A DNA stretch of 36,120 bases. Source: Flavobacteriaceae bacterium. Lineage in GTDB: Bacteria > Bacteroidota > Bacteroidia > Flavobacteriales > Flavobacteriaceae. Below the pieces are notes generated by a model. That model was given only the letters and a program-made list of their open reading frames with translations. It made no database searches and had not been told where the DNA came from. The DNA is taken from the NCBI GenBank assembly GCA_025800395.1, contig JAOXRU010000632.1, forward strand, positions 1 to 36,120, written 5' to 3'. Shown here piece by piece: positions 1 to 8,296 of this stretch. The position numbers and the translations under genes were made by a program. Numbering within the stretch: the first letter of the stretch is position 1; every line of letters starts with the position of its first letter.

Positions 1-170
1 AATGAATCTATAGAAAGCCTTATAAACAGCAATCTTTGTCCCAAAAAGCCTTGAATTAAGGGTTTAACCTGCGCCTTTTTAATCCAAATCTCACTATTTA
101 TAAGGCTTCTGTGAAGATAATTTATATCGAACTCACGTTAAATAGCCTTTTTTCCTTTCTATTTCAACAA

Positions 171-339
171 ATCCCGAATTACGCATTAGAAAATCTATTA
201 CGTATTGAATTTGCTTCAAAAACAAGAAACTGCGCTGCTTTTTGCTTTCCCCATAACGGCCCTTGCGGAAAGCAATAAAGCACTTGTTTTTATTGCACTT
301 CCAACCCTCATAACGAAGTTCTAATGCGTAATTTGGGAT
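171..339. mobile_element. Inner MITE-like element with 21-bp terminal inverted repeats
   Basis: The left end at 171-191 and the right end at 319-339 are inverted copies differing at one position. The roughly 127 bp between them hold an internal hairpin (TTGCTTTCC at about 244-252 pairs with GGAAAGCAA at about 270-278) and no ORF of note. The flanks match the two halves of the core found uninterrupted at 25083-25244, so this looks like an insertion into an older element. No transposase is present. A target duplication cannot be fixed with certainty, because the outer element has diverged at the junction. Confidence 0.6.
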
Positions 340-455
340 AAAAAGAAACCGTAGCGAAGGCTCTATGCTTGATTTTTGTTCTTTATATAGCTATAAAGAA
401 AAATAGCATCTATTTCTTTTAAGGGCATTTTAAAATAGAAATGGTATAACATCTA

Positions 456-496
456 AAAAAAAGTGGAAGCAATATAGAATTACCTCCACTTTTTTT
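456..496 (-). terminator. Terminator of the sulfide operon
   Basis: A run of seven A plus GTGGA at 456-467 pairs with TCCAC plus seven T at 485-496, giving a 12-bp stem flanked by A and T tracts on opposite sides. It lies about 80 bp beyond the stop codon of the DsrE-like gene and would work on the minus strand. It is symmetric enough to act in both directions. Confidence 0.65.
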
Positions 497-576
497 CTTG
501 GAATATTGCTTTTGACACCAGAGATATTTCTATGGAATACCTACATCCATGGAAATGGAGAATGCCAATTGCGATT

Positions 577-1056
577 CTAGATAAAAATTACCTGCGTATT
601 TGCTTCATTGGCCTTTTCATAGAAATCACCAACAGTAATGATCTCATCCATATCTTCATACATATCTTCCTTTTTGTAGTGGAACATATCCATAGCCAAC
701 TGGCAAGCCCAAAGCTTCACTCCAGAAGCCGAAAGGATCTCCAAAAACTCATCTGCCTCTGGTATATCCATTTTCTCCAACTCCTTTTTCATCATATTAG
801 AAGCCAGCGTCTCCATACCAGGAAGCCCTCCCACCAAGGTAGGCATTCCCATACTGGGATTCCCTACTGTAGCGATATGAAGCTTTTTCATCTTTTTGCT
901 GTGCAAGGCATCTAATCCGAAGAATGTGAAGAAGATCTCACAATCAATACCTTCCATACGCGCTCCATTGGCCAATACGTAGGCAGCATACACACTATCC
1001 AATCCTGATTTGGATAAGATAATCATCATTTTATTTAAAGGTTGTTCGGTACTCAT
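577..1056 (-). CDS. DsrE/DsrF-like (DsrE2-type) sulfur carrier protein
   Basis: 159-aa protein of the DsrE/DsrF/TusD fold, most like the DsrE2 group, whose members carry persulfide sulfur on a cysteine and pass it between sulfurtransferases. The conserved site is visible as ACQLAMD with Cys118, followed by MFHY. The N-terminal stretch MMIILSKSGLDSVYAAYVLA fits the first strand and helix of the fold, and the Gly/Met/Pro-rich loop at 68-81 is typical of DsrE2. No clear membrane anchor is present. It is the last gene of a minus-strand operon behind a DsrC/TusE-like protein and an SQR-like enzyme, which suggests that sulfane sulfur from sulfide oxidation is received and relayed in the cytoplasm. 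The family assignment is secure; the exact donor and acceptor are inferred from context. Confidence 0.85.
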   Translation of the reverse strand: MSTEQPLNKMMIILSKSGLDSVYAAYVLANGARMEGIDCEIFFTFFGLDALHSKKMKKLHIATVGNPSMGMPTLVGGLPGMETLASNMMKKELEKMDIPEADEFLEILSASGVKLWACQLAMDMFHYKKEDMYEDMDEIITVGDFYEKANEANTQVIFI

Positions 1057-1075
1057 AGTTCTAATTGATTATTGA

Positions 1076-1384
1076 TTAAACACAACTTTTTGGCTTGGGA
1101 ATCCCAGCAATTTTAGTAGACTTTTTTAATGGCCCCTTTGGAAACAAGGCATAAAAGCTCTTGATGTCTATTACCCCGCTCTTTTTGATGCTGCGAATAG
1201 ATAAGGCTACCTCTTTTTTAAACTGATCTTGAATATAATCTATTACTTCCCAGTGCTTATCCGTCATTTCTATTCCTTCTTCTACGGCTATGGCAGTGCC
1301 TACTTCTCGGTCCCACTGCCCAAGATCTTTCAAATATCCTTCTTCGTTTACATCGATGGTTTTTCCTGCTAATACTTTATCCAT
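1076..1384 (-). CDS. DsrC/TusE-family sulfur relay protein
   Basis: 102-aa protein with the full DsrC/TusE pattern: the N-terminal VDVNEEGYL-type segment, a WDREVG-type motif, a helix-turn-helix-like middle, and the C-terminal arm LFPKGP...GIPKPKSCV. The penultimate Cys101, the universal sulfur-binding residue, is present. The second cysteine that true DsrC uses to form an intramolecular trisulfide would sit ten residues earlier; that position is Thr here (KKSTKIAG). The protein is therefore of the single-cysteine, TusE/carrier type and not a dissimilatory sulfite reductase partner. It lies 27 bp after the SQR-like gene and 19 bp before the DsrE2-like gene, so the three are probably co-transcribed and act as a sulfur relay. 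Confidence 0.88.
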   Translation of the reverse strand: MDKVLAGKTIDVNEEGYLKDLGQWDREVGTAIAVEEGIEMTDKHWEVIDYIQDQFKKEVALSIRSIKKSGVIDIKSFYALFPKGPLKKSTKIAGIPKPKSCV

Positions 1385-1411
1385 GATTCTTATTTTTTAG
1401 TTTTTATTATG

Positions 1412-2650
1412 TTATGACTCTATTTTCTTTCCTGCTTTCTGCATCGTTGGCGACACAAAAGGTATCGCAATACCTTTGATCAACATATTCCAATATATCC
1501 ATCTAAAGGCCAATTTACCCCAATGATTCATACGGCTCTCTTTGAGCAAATTCAAAGGCCCAATACCTGCAAACGGAAAGGTACCCTCTACAGGCTCCTG
1601 ATCGTAATTAAAGTCAATCAAAAGCGCCTTTCCATGACCGGTTTCTATAAAACAGTTGGCGTGTCCGTCAAATTCTTCTTTTAGAGGCTTTTTTTCTATA
1701 TAAAGCAATATATTCTCTGTGAGGATTTCTGCCTCAAAATGCGCAACCGAACCTGCTTTGGACGCTGGCACATTGGTCGCATCGCCGATTACAAATATGT
1801 TTTCATGATCCAAACTCTGCAAAGTGTTTTTGTGGGTTGGCACAAAATTGAGATCATCTCCCAGACCAGAACGCTCGATAAGCGAGTCCCCCATATTGGT
1901 AGGAGTGGTAACCAACAAATCATAGTCTACAGATTCTTCTGCATAATCGTATATTTTGTTGTTTTCATAATCTACACGTTCAATATTGAAATCTGGCACC
2001 TCTTTGATCCCTTTCTCTTCCAATAAATAATGCAATTTCTCTGTAGCTTTCGGCTTGGTAAACGCTCCTCCTAAAGGCGTAACAAAGGTTATATCTACTT
2101 TGTCTCGCATGCCCTTTTCGACAAAATACGCATCCGCCAAAAAAGCAAATTCTAAAGGAGCAACCGGACATTTGATAGGCATTTCGGTAATATGTACTAC
2201 CATTTTACCTCCTTGCCATTGTCGCAGATAATCCCGCAAGGCAACAGCACCCTCATAGGTATAAAAATCGAAAATGTTTTTTTGCCACATTGGACCATCC
2301 ATTCCCTCAATCTCCTCTGGTGCAATCTTGGAACCAGTGGCAATAATCAATAAATCATACGCCAATTCCTTGCCGCCTTCTAACAACACTTTGTTTTCTT
2401 CTGGCCGAATTAAATCGATTTTACTCAATATATAATTCACCCCTTTGGGAATAAACTTCTCCCCTTCCTTCTTTACGTCTCTCTCTGTGTAGATATCGAA
2501 TGGTATGAACAAAAATCCTGGTTGATAATAGTGGGTTTTATACTGATCGACTATAGTCATCTCCCACTCTGTTTTCTTTAGCTTGGAGCGCAGGTGATTG
2601 GCCATCATCGTGCCAGCAGTACCCGCTCCCAATATTAGTAGTCGTTTCAT
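1412..2650 (-). CDS. Sulfide:quinone oxidoreductase-like FAD flavoprotein
   Basis: 412-aa pyridine-nucleotide-disulfide-oxidoreductase-fold protein. The FAD-binding GAGTAG is at 8-13, an ATGS segment near 104-107, and the second FAD-binding motif GDATNVPASKAGSVAHFEA starts at 289. Two cysteines sit where sulfide:quinone oxidoreductases keep their catalytic pair: Cys161 (IKCPVAP) and Cys333 (ANCF). The third cysteine of type I enzymes (near 128) is missing, as in several other SQR types. The C-terminal part (from about 372, NHWGKLAFRWIYWNMLIKG) is amphipathic or hydrophobic and fits monotopic membrane binding. The predicted role is oxidation of sulfide with electrons passed to the quinone pool, giving sulfane sulfur to the two downstream relay proteins. 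The SQR subtype cannot be fixed by eye. Confidence 0.85.
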   Translation of the reverse strand: MKRLLILGAGTAGTMMANHLRSKLKKTEWEMTIVDQYKTHYYQPGFLFIPFDIYTERDVKKEGEKFIPKGVNYILSKIDLIRPEENKVLLEGGKELAYDLLIIATGSKIAPEEIEGMDGPMWQKNIFDFYTYEGAVALRDYLRQWQGGKMVVHITEMPIKCPVAPLEFAFLADAYFVEKGMRDKVDITFVTPLGGAFTKPKATEKLHYLLEEKGIKEVPDFNIERVDYENNKIYDYAEESVDYDLLVTTPTNMGDSLIERSGLGDDLNFVPTHKNTLQSLDHENIFVIGDATNVPASKAGSVAHFEAEILTENILLYIEKKPLKEEFDGHANCFIETGHGKALLIDFNYDQEPVEGTFPFAGIGPLNLLKESRMNHWGKLAFRWIYWNMLIKGIAIPFVSPTMQKAGKKIES

Positions 2651-2683
2651 CTAGGTTATGTTTGTGATTTCTTAAGTGTAAAA

Positions 2684-2722
2684 TTAGCACAGTTGCTAAT
2701 AAAATTAGCTGATATTTATCAG
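2684..2722. promoter_or_regulatory. Two palindromic operator candidates upstream of the SQR-like gene
   Basis: TTAGCA-CAGT-TGCTAA (2684-2699) and CTGATA-TT-TATCAG (2709-2722) are perfect inverted repeats, 34 and 59 bp upstream of the start codon of the minus-strand sulfide operon. Their spacing and position fit binding sites of a dimeric repressor or activator. No regulator gene is in the window. A sulfide or persulfide sensor of the ArsR or Crp/FNR type would be a reasonable guess, but the sequence does not show it. Confidence 0.4.
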
Positions 2723-3290
2723 ACTTTTACTCAATAAAATATCCTCATACATTAAAAATAATTATCTTAAAGCAACAAAAGTTACATAACCCCAAAAAAA
2801 ATCTGCCGGAAGATGAAATAGTTTCCTATAACATAATCCGGACAGACTTCGGTTTCCCCAAACCTACTCTTAAATACTTTTATATAAATAAAAAACTCTT
2901 CGAATTTTTGGTACTTAGAGTATAAATTAATTAATAGCGATACAAATCTACTGAATACAGAGAATATAAAATAGGGGGTTTTTCCCCTTATTACTACGTA
3001 AATGCGTTTTTATTACCCTGTTTTAATACTATATTGATTTTATCGAAGTATAAACTCTCTGTTTATTAGAAACAAACACTCCCTTTTTCATTTCCCCTAC
3101 TCTATGCCAATCCGCTGCCAAAATACATTCCATTTCCTATAACCTGCCCTGGATTCTATTTTACAAATTTAGCCTTGCTCCTTGCATCTAGCATTTCTAG
3201 CGTTTTAGGCACTACTTTTCTATAATAAATCCTACCTTTGCGCTCTTTAAAAGAGAAATATCAGCAATTGTTTTTTTTAAATTTTATTAG
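2723..3290. promoter_or_regulatory. Divergent intergenic region between the sulfide operon and asnS
   Basis: About 570 AT-rich bases with no ORF of note. TACCTTTG at 3233-3240, about 50 bp before the asnS start, matches the Bacteroidota -7 element TAnnTTTG exactly; no clear -33 TTG is seen at the right distance. An imperfect inverted repeat (TCTGCCGGA at about 2803, TCCGGACAGA at about 2837) lies in the middle. I see nothing else I can name. Confidence 0.35.
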
Positions 3291-4724
3291 ATGAAACTAC
3301 ATAACGTAAAAGAACTGTTAGAAGCGACAGCCACCATGGATGTGGTAGAAGTAAAAGGATGGGTAAAAACCTTTAGAAGCAATCGTTTTATTGCTTTGAA
3401 CGATGGATCAAGCCTGAATAACATCCAATGTGTAGTAGATTTTAATGAAATCGAAGAGAACCTACTCAAAAAAATAAACACCGGTTCTGCATTGCACATC
3501 AAAGGTGCTTTGGTAGAAAGCCAAGGTCGTGGACAGAAATACGAAATTGTCGTAAGCCAACTAGAAGTACTTGGAGAATCCGATCCGGAAAACTACCCAA
3601 TACAACCCAAAAAGCACACTTTGGAGTTTTTGAGAGAAAAAGCACATTTGCGTGTTCGCACCAATACTTTTGGAGCAGTAATGCGTCTGCGTTCTGCACT
3701 AGCCTTTGCGGTACACCAATATTTCACCAAAGAAGGTTTTTATTATGTAAACACACCTATCATCACGGGATCAGATGCAGAAGGTGCTGGAGAAATGTTT
3801 CGTGTATCTACCCTCGACCCAAAGAATCCACCCTTGGGAGAAGATGGAGCCATCGATTACAAACAAGATTTCTTTGGAAAAGAAACCAATCTTACCGTAT
3901 CCGGACAACTAGAAGCTGAGGCATATGCCATGGCACTGGGAAAGGTGTATACATTTGGTCCAACCTTTCGGGCAGAAAACTCAAACACCTCGCGCCATTT
4001 GGCAGAATTTTGGATGATCGAACCAGAGGTTGCTTTTAACGATTTGGATGCCAATATGGATCTTGCAGAAGACTTTATCAAATACGTCTTGGACTATGTC
4101 TTAGAAAACTGCCAAGAAGACCTGCAGTTCTTAGACCAACGCCTAGAGAAAGAAGAACAAAGCAAACCAAAGCAAGACAGAAGCCCGATGGGACTGATCG
4201 AAAAGTTGCGATTTGTAACCGACAACAACTTCAAAAGAGTAAGCTATTCAGAAGCCATAGACATCTTGTTGCAATCCAAACCCAACAAGAAAAAGAAATT
4301 TGACTACGTCATCGAAGCTTGGGGAGCAGACCTCCAAAGCGAACACGAACGCTTCTTGGTAGAAAAACACTTCAAATGCCCAGTGATCCTATTCGACTAT
4401 CCAGCTTCGATAAAAGCATTCTATATGCGACTCAATGATGACGGAAAAACAGTGCGCGCCATGGATATCCTATTCCCTGGTATAGGCGAGATTGCAGGCG
4501 GATCACAGAGAGAAGAAAGACTAGAAGTCCTCCAAGACAAAATGGCGCAACTTGGTATCCCAGAAGAAGAACTTTGGTGGTATCTCGATTTGCGAAAATT
4601 TGGTAGCGCAGTACACAGCGGATTTGGACTTGGATTCGAAAGATTGGTGCAATTTGCAACTGGTATGGGCAATATCCGAGATGTAATTCCTTTTCCCAGA
4701 ACGCCACTCAATGCCGAGTTTTAA
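3291..4724 (+). CDS. asnS: Asparaginyl-tRNA synthetase
   Basis: 477-aa class IIb aminoacyl-tRNA synthetase, charging tRNA-Asn with asparagine in the cytoplasm. The N-terminal OB-fold anticodon-binding domain is seen in VEVKGWVKTFRSN (about 19-31). The catalytic core has motif 2 in the FRAENSNTSRHLAEFWMIEPE region (about 226-246) and motif 3 as GFGLGFERLVQF (444-455). The class-specific stretch ending PRTP near the C-terminus supports AsnRS. An insertion rich in E/K/Q (about 275-305) is usual for Bacteroidota AsnRS. The length is normal for the family and the ATG is the first in frame. It has its own terminator and is followed on the same strand by rpoN. Confidence 0.97.
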   Translation: MKLHNVKELLEATATMDVVEVKGWVKTFRSNRFIALNDGSSLNNIQCVVDFNEIEENLLKKINTGSALHIKGALVESQGRGQKYEIVVSQLEVLGESDPENYPIQPKKHTLEFLREKAHLRVRTNTFGAVMRLRSALAFAVHQYFTKEGFYYVNTPIITGSDAEGAGEMFRVSTLDPKNPPLGEDGAIDYKQDFFGKETNLTVSGQLEAEAYAMALGKVYTFGPTFRAENSNTSRHLAEFWMIEPEVAFNDLDANMDLAEDFIKYVLDYVLENCQEDLQFLDQRLEKEEQSKPKQDRSPMGLIEKLRFVTDNNFKRVSYSEAIDILLQSKPNKKKKFDYVIEAWGADLQSEHERFLVEKHFKCPVILFDYPASIKAFYMRLNDDGKTVRAMDILFPGIGEIAGGSQREERLEVLQDKMAQLGIPEEELWWYLDLRKFGSAVHSGFGLGFERLVQFATGMGNIRDVIPFPRTPLNAEF

Positions 4725-4731
4725 AAAAACA

Positions 4732-4759
4732 TAAGCTGTCTCACAAGGCAGCTTTTTTT
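4732..4759 (+). terminator. Terminator of asnS
   Basis: AGCTGTCT (4734-4741) pairs with AGGCAGCT (4746-4753) around a CACA loop and is followed by a T run. It starts 7 bp after the asnS stop codon. Confidence 0.8.
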
Positions 4760-4946
4760 GTACTTATATATAAAAGAAAGAACACCTCTTTCCAACTATC
4801 GCAATATATCTTTTTGCATACGTTTATACAATATGGCATCGTTTTTGACATTAGCTGGATTATATCGAATGCCAACTCAGATTATCCAATCAAAAATAAA
4901 TATGGATGAGGAGTTTTTTGTATTTTTATAACCCATATTCAAACAT

Positions 4947-6404
4947 ATGCTCAAACAGTATTTACAATTCAAACTCTCACAAAAGCTATCTCCACAGCAG
5001 ATTCAGTTGATGAAGCTCATACAGCTTCCTACCCAAGCTTTTGAGCAACGCATCAAGCAAGAGCTAGAAGAAAATCCCGCCCTAGAGCCAGGCAAAGAAA
5101 CTAGCACCGAAAACGACCTAGACTTTGATGACAACTTCAATACCGAAAACGATAGCGAAACCATCAATGCGGAGGACATCAACATAGACGAGTATTTAAG
5201 CGATGATGAAATCCCCGATTACCGCACCAAAAGCAGCAACTATAGCAGCGATGAAGAAGAAAAATCCATTCCTTATGCTGCTGGAGTCTCGTTCCATCAA
5301 CACCTGCTCAACCAACTCAATACACTCAACCTAAACGACAAGGATTGGCAAATAGCGGAGTTTTTGGTCGGAAGTATAGACGATACTGGTTACATACGCA
5401 GGAGCACCTCCGACATCATGGACGATCTTGCTTTTACGCAAAACGTATTTGCCGAAGAAAAAGAAATCCAAGAAGTACTCCAACAAATTCAAGAATTTGA
5501 CCCTCCAGGAATTGGCGCCAAAAATCTGCAGCAATGCTTGCTCCTACAATTGCAACGTAAACCGCTAACAGATACCACAGAATTGGCTATAGATATCATC
5601 GAAAAACAATTCGAACAATTTAGCAAAAAACATTACAAAAAAATACTACAGCGCTTTCAATGCTCAGAAGAAGAGCTCAAAAATGCTGTGAACGAAATAG
5701 AGCGCCTCAATCCCAAACCAGGAGCTAGTTATTCGGGCGGCAGAAGCGTTGTGGAACATGTGGTACCAGATTTTGTAATTCGTATCGTAAACGACAATTT
5801 GGAACTCTCGCTAAATAGCCGAAACGCTCCCGAGTTGCATGTTTCTCGCACCTATAACGACATGCTACAAGGCTACAAAAAAGCTACTACCAAATCCAAA
5901 TCACAAAAGGATGCCGTACTGTTTATCAAACAAAAACTCGATGCTGCCAAATGGTTTATTGATGCCATCAAACAAAGACAACAAACCCTATTGGTAACCA
6001 TGAATGCCATCATGGAATACCAAGAGGCGTATTTTCTCACAGGGGACGAGCTCAAACTCAAACCAATGATACTGAAAGATATTGCAGAAACCATCGACAT
6101 GGACATATCTACGGTATCTCGTGTAGCCAATAGCAAGTATGTAGACACACCATACGGCACCAAACTCATCAAAGAGTTCTTTTCGGAATCTATGAAAAAC
6201 GAACAAGGCGAAGATGTGTCCACTAGAGAAATCAAAAAAATACTAGAACTAACCATAGGAGAAGAAAGCAAAAAAAAGCCATTGACCGACGACAAATTAG
6301 CGGCTATACTCAAAGAAAAAGGCTACCCTATAGCAAGAAGAACAGTGGCCAAATATAGAGAACAACTCAACATACCAGTTGCCCGATTAAGAAAAGAAAT
6401 TTGA
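4947..6404 (+). CDS. rpoN: RNA polymerase sigma-54 factor
   Basis: 485-aa sigma-54. Region I is the glutamine-rich start QKLSPQQIQLMKLIQLPTQ, which binds the AAA+ activators. It is followed by an acidic, Asn/Asp-rich region II (about 50-110), the core-binding domain (about 120-320), a helix-turn-helix (about 385-410, including ISTVSRVANSKYVD) and the RpoN box ARRTVAKYRE at 463-472, which reads the -24 element. All regions are present, so the protein should be functional. It would direct activator-dependent transcription, but no sigma-54 activator is encoded in the window. The stop codon overlaps the start of the next gene (TGATG), so the two are translationally coupled. Confidence 0.97.
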   Translation: MLKQYLQFKLSQKLSPQQIQLMKLIQLPTQAFEQRIKQELEENPALEPGKETSTENDLDFDDNFNTENDSETINAEDINIDEYLSDDEIPDYRTKSSNYSSDEEEKSIPYAAGVSFHQHLLNQLNTLNLNDKDWQIAEFLVGSIDDTGYIRRSTSDIMDDLAFTQNVFAEEKEIQEVLQQIQEFDPPGIGAKNLQQCLLLQLQRKPLTDTTELAIDIIEKQFEQFSKKHYKKILQRFQCSEEELKNAVNEIERLNPKPGASYSGGRSVVEHVVPDFVIRIVNDNLELSLNSRNAPELHVSRTYNDMLQGYKKATTKSKSQKDAVLFIKQKLDAAKWFIDAIKQRQQTLLVTMNAIMEYQEAYFLTGDELKLKPMILKDIAETIDMDISTVSRVANSKYVDTPYGTKLIKEFFSESMKNEQGEDVSTREIKKILELTIGEESKKKPLTDDKLAAILKEKGYPIARRTVAKYREQLNIPVARLRKEI

Positions 6405-7009
6405 TGCGATCTATACTAAAAGCCATACCTAACCTCTTACACCCACTACTGACGCCACTCATAGCCACTACCTTGTTTTTTAGAATTTCTAGCAAATACA
6501 CACCAGAAGAATTTCAGCTGAAGGTTTTGTTTACCATCTTTATACTTACTATAGCTATTCCCCTGCTTAGCTACCTGCTTTTCAAAAACCTCCATTGGAT
6601 GCCAGGATGGAAAGAAGCCATTATAAAAAGACCGCGATATGCGTTATTTGGCTACCTCCTCATTTTGTTGTTTTTGACCTACAAAATCATTTCTCCTTTT
6701 CAATTCCCAGAACTATACTACTATTTTATTGCGCTGATTATATCCGTGTTTACGGCGGTGGTGTTCCGTTTTTTTAAATTTTATGTACAATTGCATATGT
6801 TGGCCATGGGTAGTGTTTTACAATTTATTTTATTGTTGAGTGTTCATTTTCAAACCAACATCAATACTTTACTTATAATTGGCTTTATTCTAAGCGGACT
6901 ACTTGCAACCGCCTGTCTCTACAGACCAAAAGTAAATTTTCTGCAAATAAGCTTCGGCTTTCTTTTAGGCTCTTTACCCCCTTATTTTTTTGTAGAATAC
7001 TGGTTATAG
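6404..7009 (+). CDS. Polytopic membrane protein coupled to rpoN
   Basis: About 201-aa integral membrane protein with six likely transmembrane segments and few charges. I chose the ATG at 6404, which overlaps the rpoN stop; a TTG one codon earlier is possible but less likely. A protein of this kind commonly follows rpoN in Flavobacteriia. The conserved-looking stretch FKFYVQLHMLAMGSVLQF resembles the C-terminal His-containing part of PAP2-type lipid phosphatases, but the other PAP2 motifs are not visible, so I give no enzymatic call. It converges with porT, overlapping it by 6 bp at the 3' ends. Confidence 0.85.
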   Translation: MRSILKAIPNLLHPLLTPLIATTLFFRISSKYTPEEFQLKVLFTIFILTIAIPLLSYLLFKNLHWMPGWKEAIIKRPRYALFGYLLILLFLTYKIISPFQFPELYYYFIALIISVFTAVVFRFFKFYVQLHMLAMGSVLQFILLLSVHFQTNINTLLIIGFILSGLLATACLYRPKVNFLQISFGFLLGSLPPYFFVEYWL

Positions 7010-7714
7010 AATATAAAATAACAAGCCGACCCGCAAAGGACGCATAGTCATATTCTCGCCATTTACGGTTTTAGTTCCCTTCTCAAACAAATCGTTGAGG
7101 CCGTAATAAGCATAAAAATTCCAATTGTTGTATCCCATACTCAGAGTCAGACCATATTTCCATGTATTCATCTCGGGCAACTTCAACACTTCTTTATTAG
7201 CATCGGTAATAAATTTGGCTCGATTGCGAATGGCATACCCAAGTCGAAATCCAGTATACACCCGCCAAAATTTATAGCTATCTGGTTTGGTTTGGTCCCA
7301 TTCAATATTTTTTTTGCTTCGCCAACGAAATTCCAAAGGAATCTCGATAAGCTGGGATTCAAACTTATTGCGCTTAAACCTAATATCGGAAGCCACAACA
7401 GCAAACTGCATCTTACCATCGACTTCTTGGGCACGCAAATTGTGATAATAGTTGTTGTACGCATAACCTATACCCAAGCCTATTGCAAAATTGCGTTGGT
7501 AATTCACAGGGAAATCTTTGATAAAACCAATTTGCAGTCCATAAGAAAAGTTGTTCTGATTGATGTCCTTAGGTAGATTGAAAACAAAATTATAGGTGAT
7601 ACCAGCATAAAACTGATCTTCTACATAGCGTATATCCTCCAAATCCGCTGTGTTTTGGGACCAAGCAAAAGCACTGCTCAACCCCAATAATATACCTATC
7701 CATTTAATTTTCAT
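7004..7714 (-). CDS. porT: PorT-family outer membrane beta-barrel protein (type IX secretion)
   Basis: 236-aa protein with a signal peptide ending near SAFAWSQ (about 14-20), followed by alternating aromatic and polar strands ending in a C-terminal LRVGLLFYIL, the aromatic/hydrophobic last strand of an outer membrane barrel. Length, the DxRY-type start after the signal (LEDIRYVEDQFYAGITYNF) and the position next to the ExbB/ExbD block fit PorT. PorT is needed for the type IX secretion system that exports adhesins and enzymes in Bacteroidota. PorT is recognised from its overall pattern and synteny, not from a catalytic motif; a generic PorT-like barrel is the alternative. A CAAAAATA at 7741-7748 (TATTTTTG on the coding strand) is a possible -7 element. 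Confidence 0.75.
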   Translation of the reverse strand: MKIKWIGILLGLSSAFAWSQNTADLEDIRYVEDQFYAGITYNFVFNLPKDINQNNFSYGLQIGFIKDFPVNYQRNFAIGLGIGYAYNNYYHNLRAQEVDGKMQFAVVASDIRFKRNKFESQLIEIPLEFRWRSKKNIEWDQTKPDSYKFWRVYTGFRLGYAIRNRAKFITDANKEVLKLPEMNTWKYGLTLSMGYNNWNFYAYYGLNDLFEKGTKTVNGENMTMRPLRVGLLFYIL

Positions 7715-7747
7715 AAAACAACTCCATCTATTTTAGATTACAAAAAT

Positions 7748-7778
7748 AAAAAACGCTTCCGAAAAAGAAGCGTTTTTT
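7748..7778 (-). terminator. Terminator of the exbB-exbD operon
   Basis: AAAAAACGCTTC (7748-7759) pairs perfectly with GAAGCGTTTTTT (7767-7778) around a 7-nt loop. It lies 26 bp beyond the stop of the last exbD gene and separates that operon from porT. The A/T flanks would let it work in both directions. Confidence 0.85.
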
Positions 7779-7804
7779 ATAAGTTTCAAAGAATCTGATA
7801 CTTT

Positions 7805-8287
7805 CTATTTCATATTGTCGAAAGCGTTTCCTTTGTTAGTTGTATAATTGATCTTAAGCAAATTGACTTTACGCAATTCTATCTTAATATCGTTCAACAG
7901 ACCCATATCGGTTTCGTTATCGACTTTTAGAGCGGTTGTCAATACGTTTTGCAACTCTTGACGTCTACCCTCTCTTTCCGCCAAAACATAAGCCCCTACC
8001 TCCGATACATCCGCAAACTTATCGTTGAGCTGTATCTTGGCAGAAGTACCAAACTTTGCCTGATAATTTGGATTTGGCGCTCCGGCATAGATATAGATAA
8101 TCCTATCTTTCTTATCTAGCTTCACTACCTGATCCGCCTTAGGCAATTTGTTTTGTACGATCAGAGAACTATCTTTCATCACCGTTACGGTCATGAAGAA
8201 GAAGAGTAGCATAAATACAATATCCGGTAAGGATGCTGTAGAAACTGGTGGTAAATCACCTTTCTTTTTCTTTTTAAATCTAGACAT
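7805..8287 (-). CDS. exbD: ExbD/TolR-family biopolymer transport protein (second copy)
   Basis: 160-aa protein. A lysine-rich cytoplasmic start (SRFKKKKKGDLPPVSTASLPD) is followed by one membrane segment (IVFMLLFFFMTVTVM, about 24-38) and a periplasmic domain. The Asp in the segment entrance (SLPDIVFML) matches the proton-pathway aspartate of ExbD/TolR. With ExbB it would convert proton-motive force into work for TonB-dependent transport, or for Tol-like envelope functions. It is the last gene of a four-gene operon and follows another exbD by 9 bp; two different ExbD proteins with one ExbB is the usual Flavobacteriia arrangement. Confidence 0.9.
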   Translation of the reverse strand: MSRFKKKKKGDLPPVSTASLPDIVFMLLFFFMTVTVMKDSSLIVQNKLPKADQVVKLDKKDRIIYIYAGAPNPNYQAKFGTSAKIQLNDKFADVSEVGAYVLAEREGRRQELQNVLTTALKVDNETDMGLLNDIKIELRKVNLLKINYTTNKGNAFDNMK

Positions 8288-8296
8288 AATAACGGT

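Larger units (their letters stand above)
1..530. repeat. Gene-free region made of nested miniature element remnants
   Basis: No convincing gene is seen here. Three structures are visible. First, an inverted repeat at about 14-29 and 94-110 (arms related to AAGCCTTATAAAYAG). Second, an outer element of about 117-450: its left end TATATCGAACTCACGTTAA recurs inverted at about 12269-12290, its core (141-162 and about 338-415) matches the element at 25083-25244, and its right end TAGAAATGGTATAAC (436-450) recurs inverted at 28985-28999. Third, an inner element at 171-339 whose ends, CCCRAATTACGCATTAGAA, are inverted copies of each other and which interrupts the core of the outer one. Neither carries a transposase, so they look like MITE-type elements moved by an enzyme encoded elsewhere. 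That last step is inference. Confidence 0.6.

Noticed and set aside
577..915. Plus-strand ORF at 532-915 as a gene
   Set aside because: It is antisense to the well-supported DsrE-like gene and has low-complexity His/Ile-rich content without family features.
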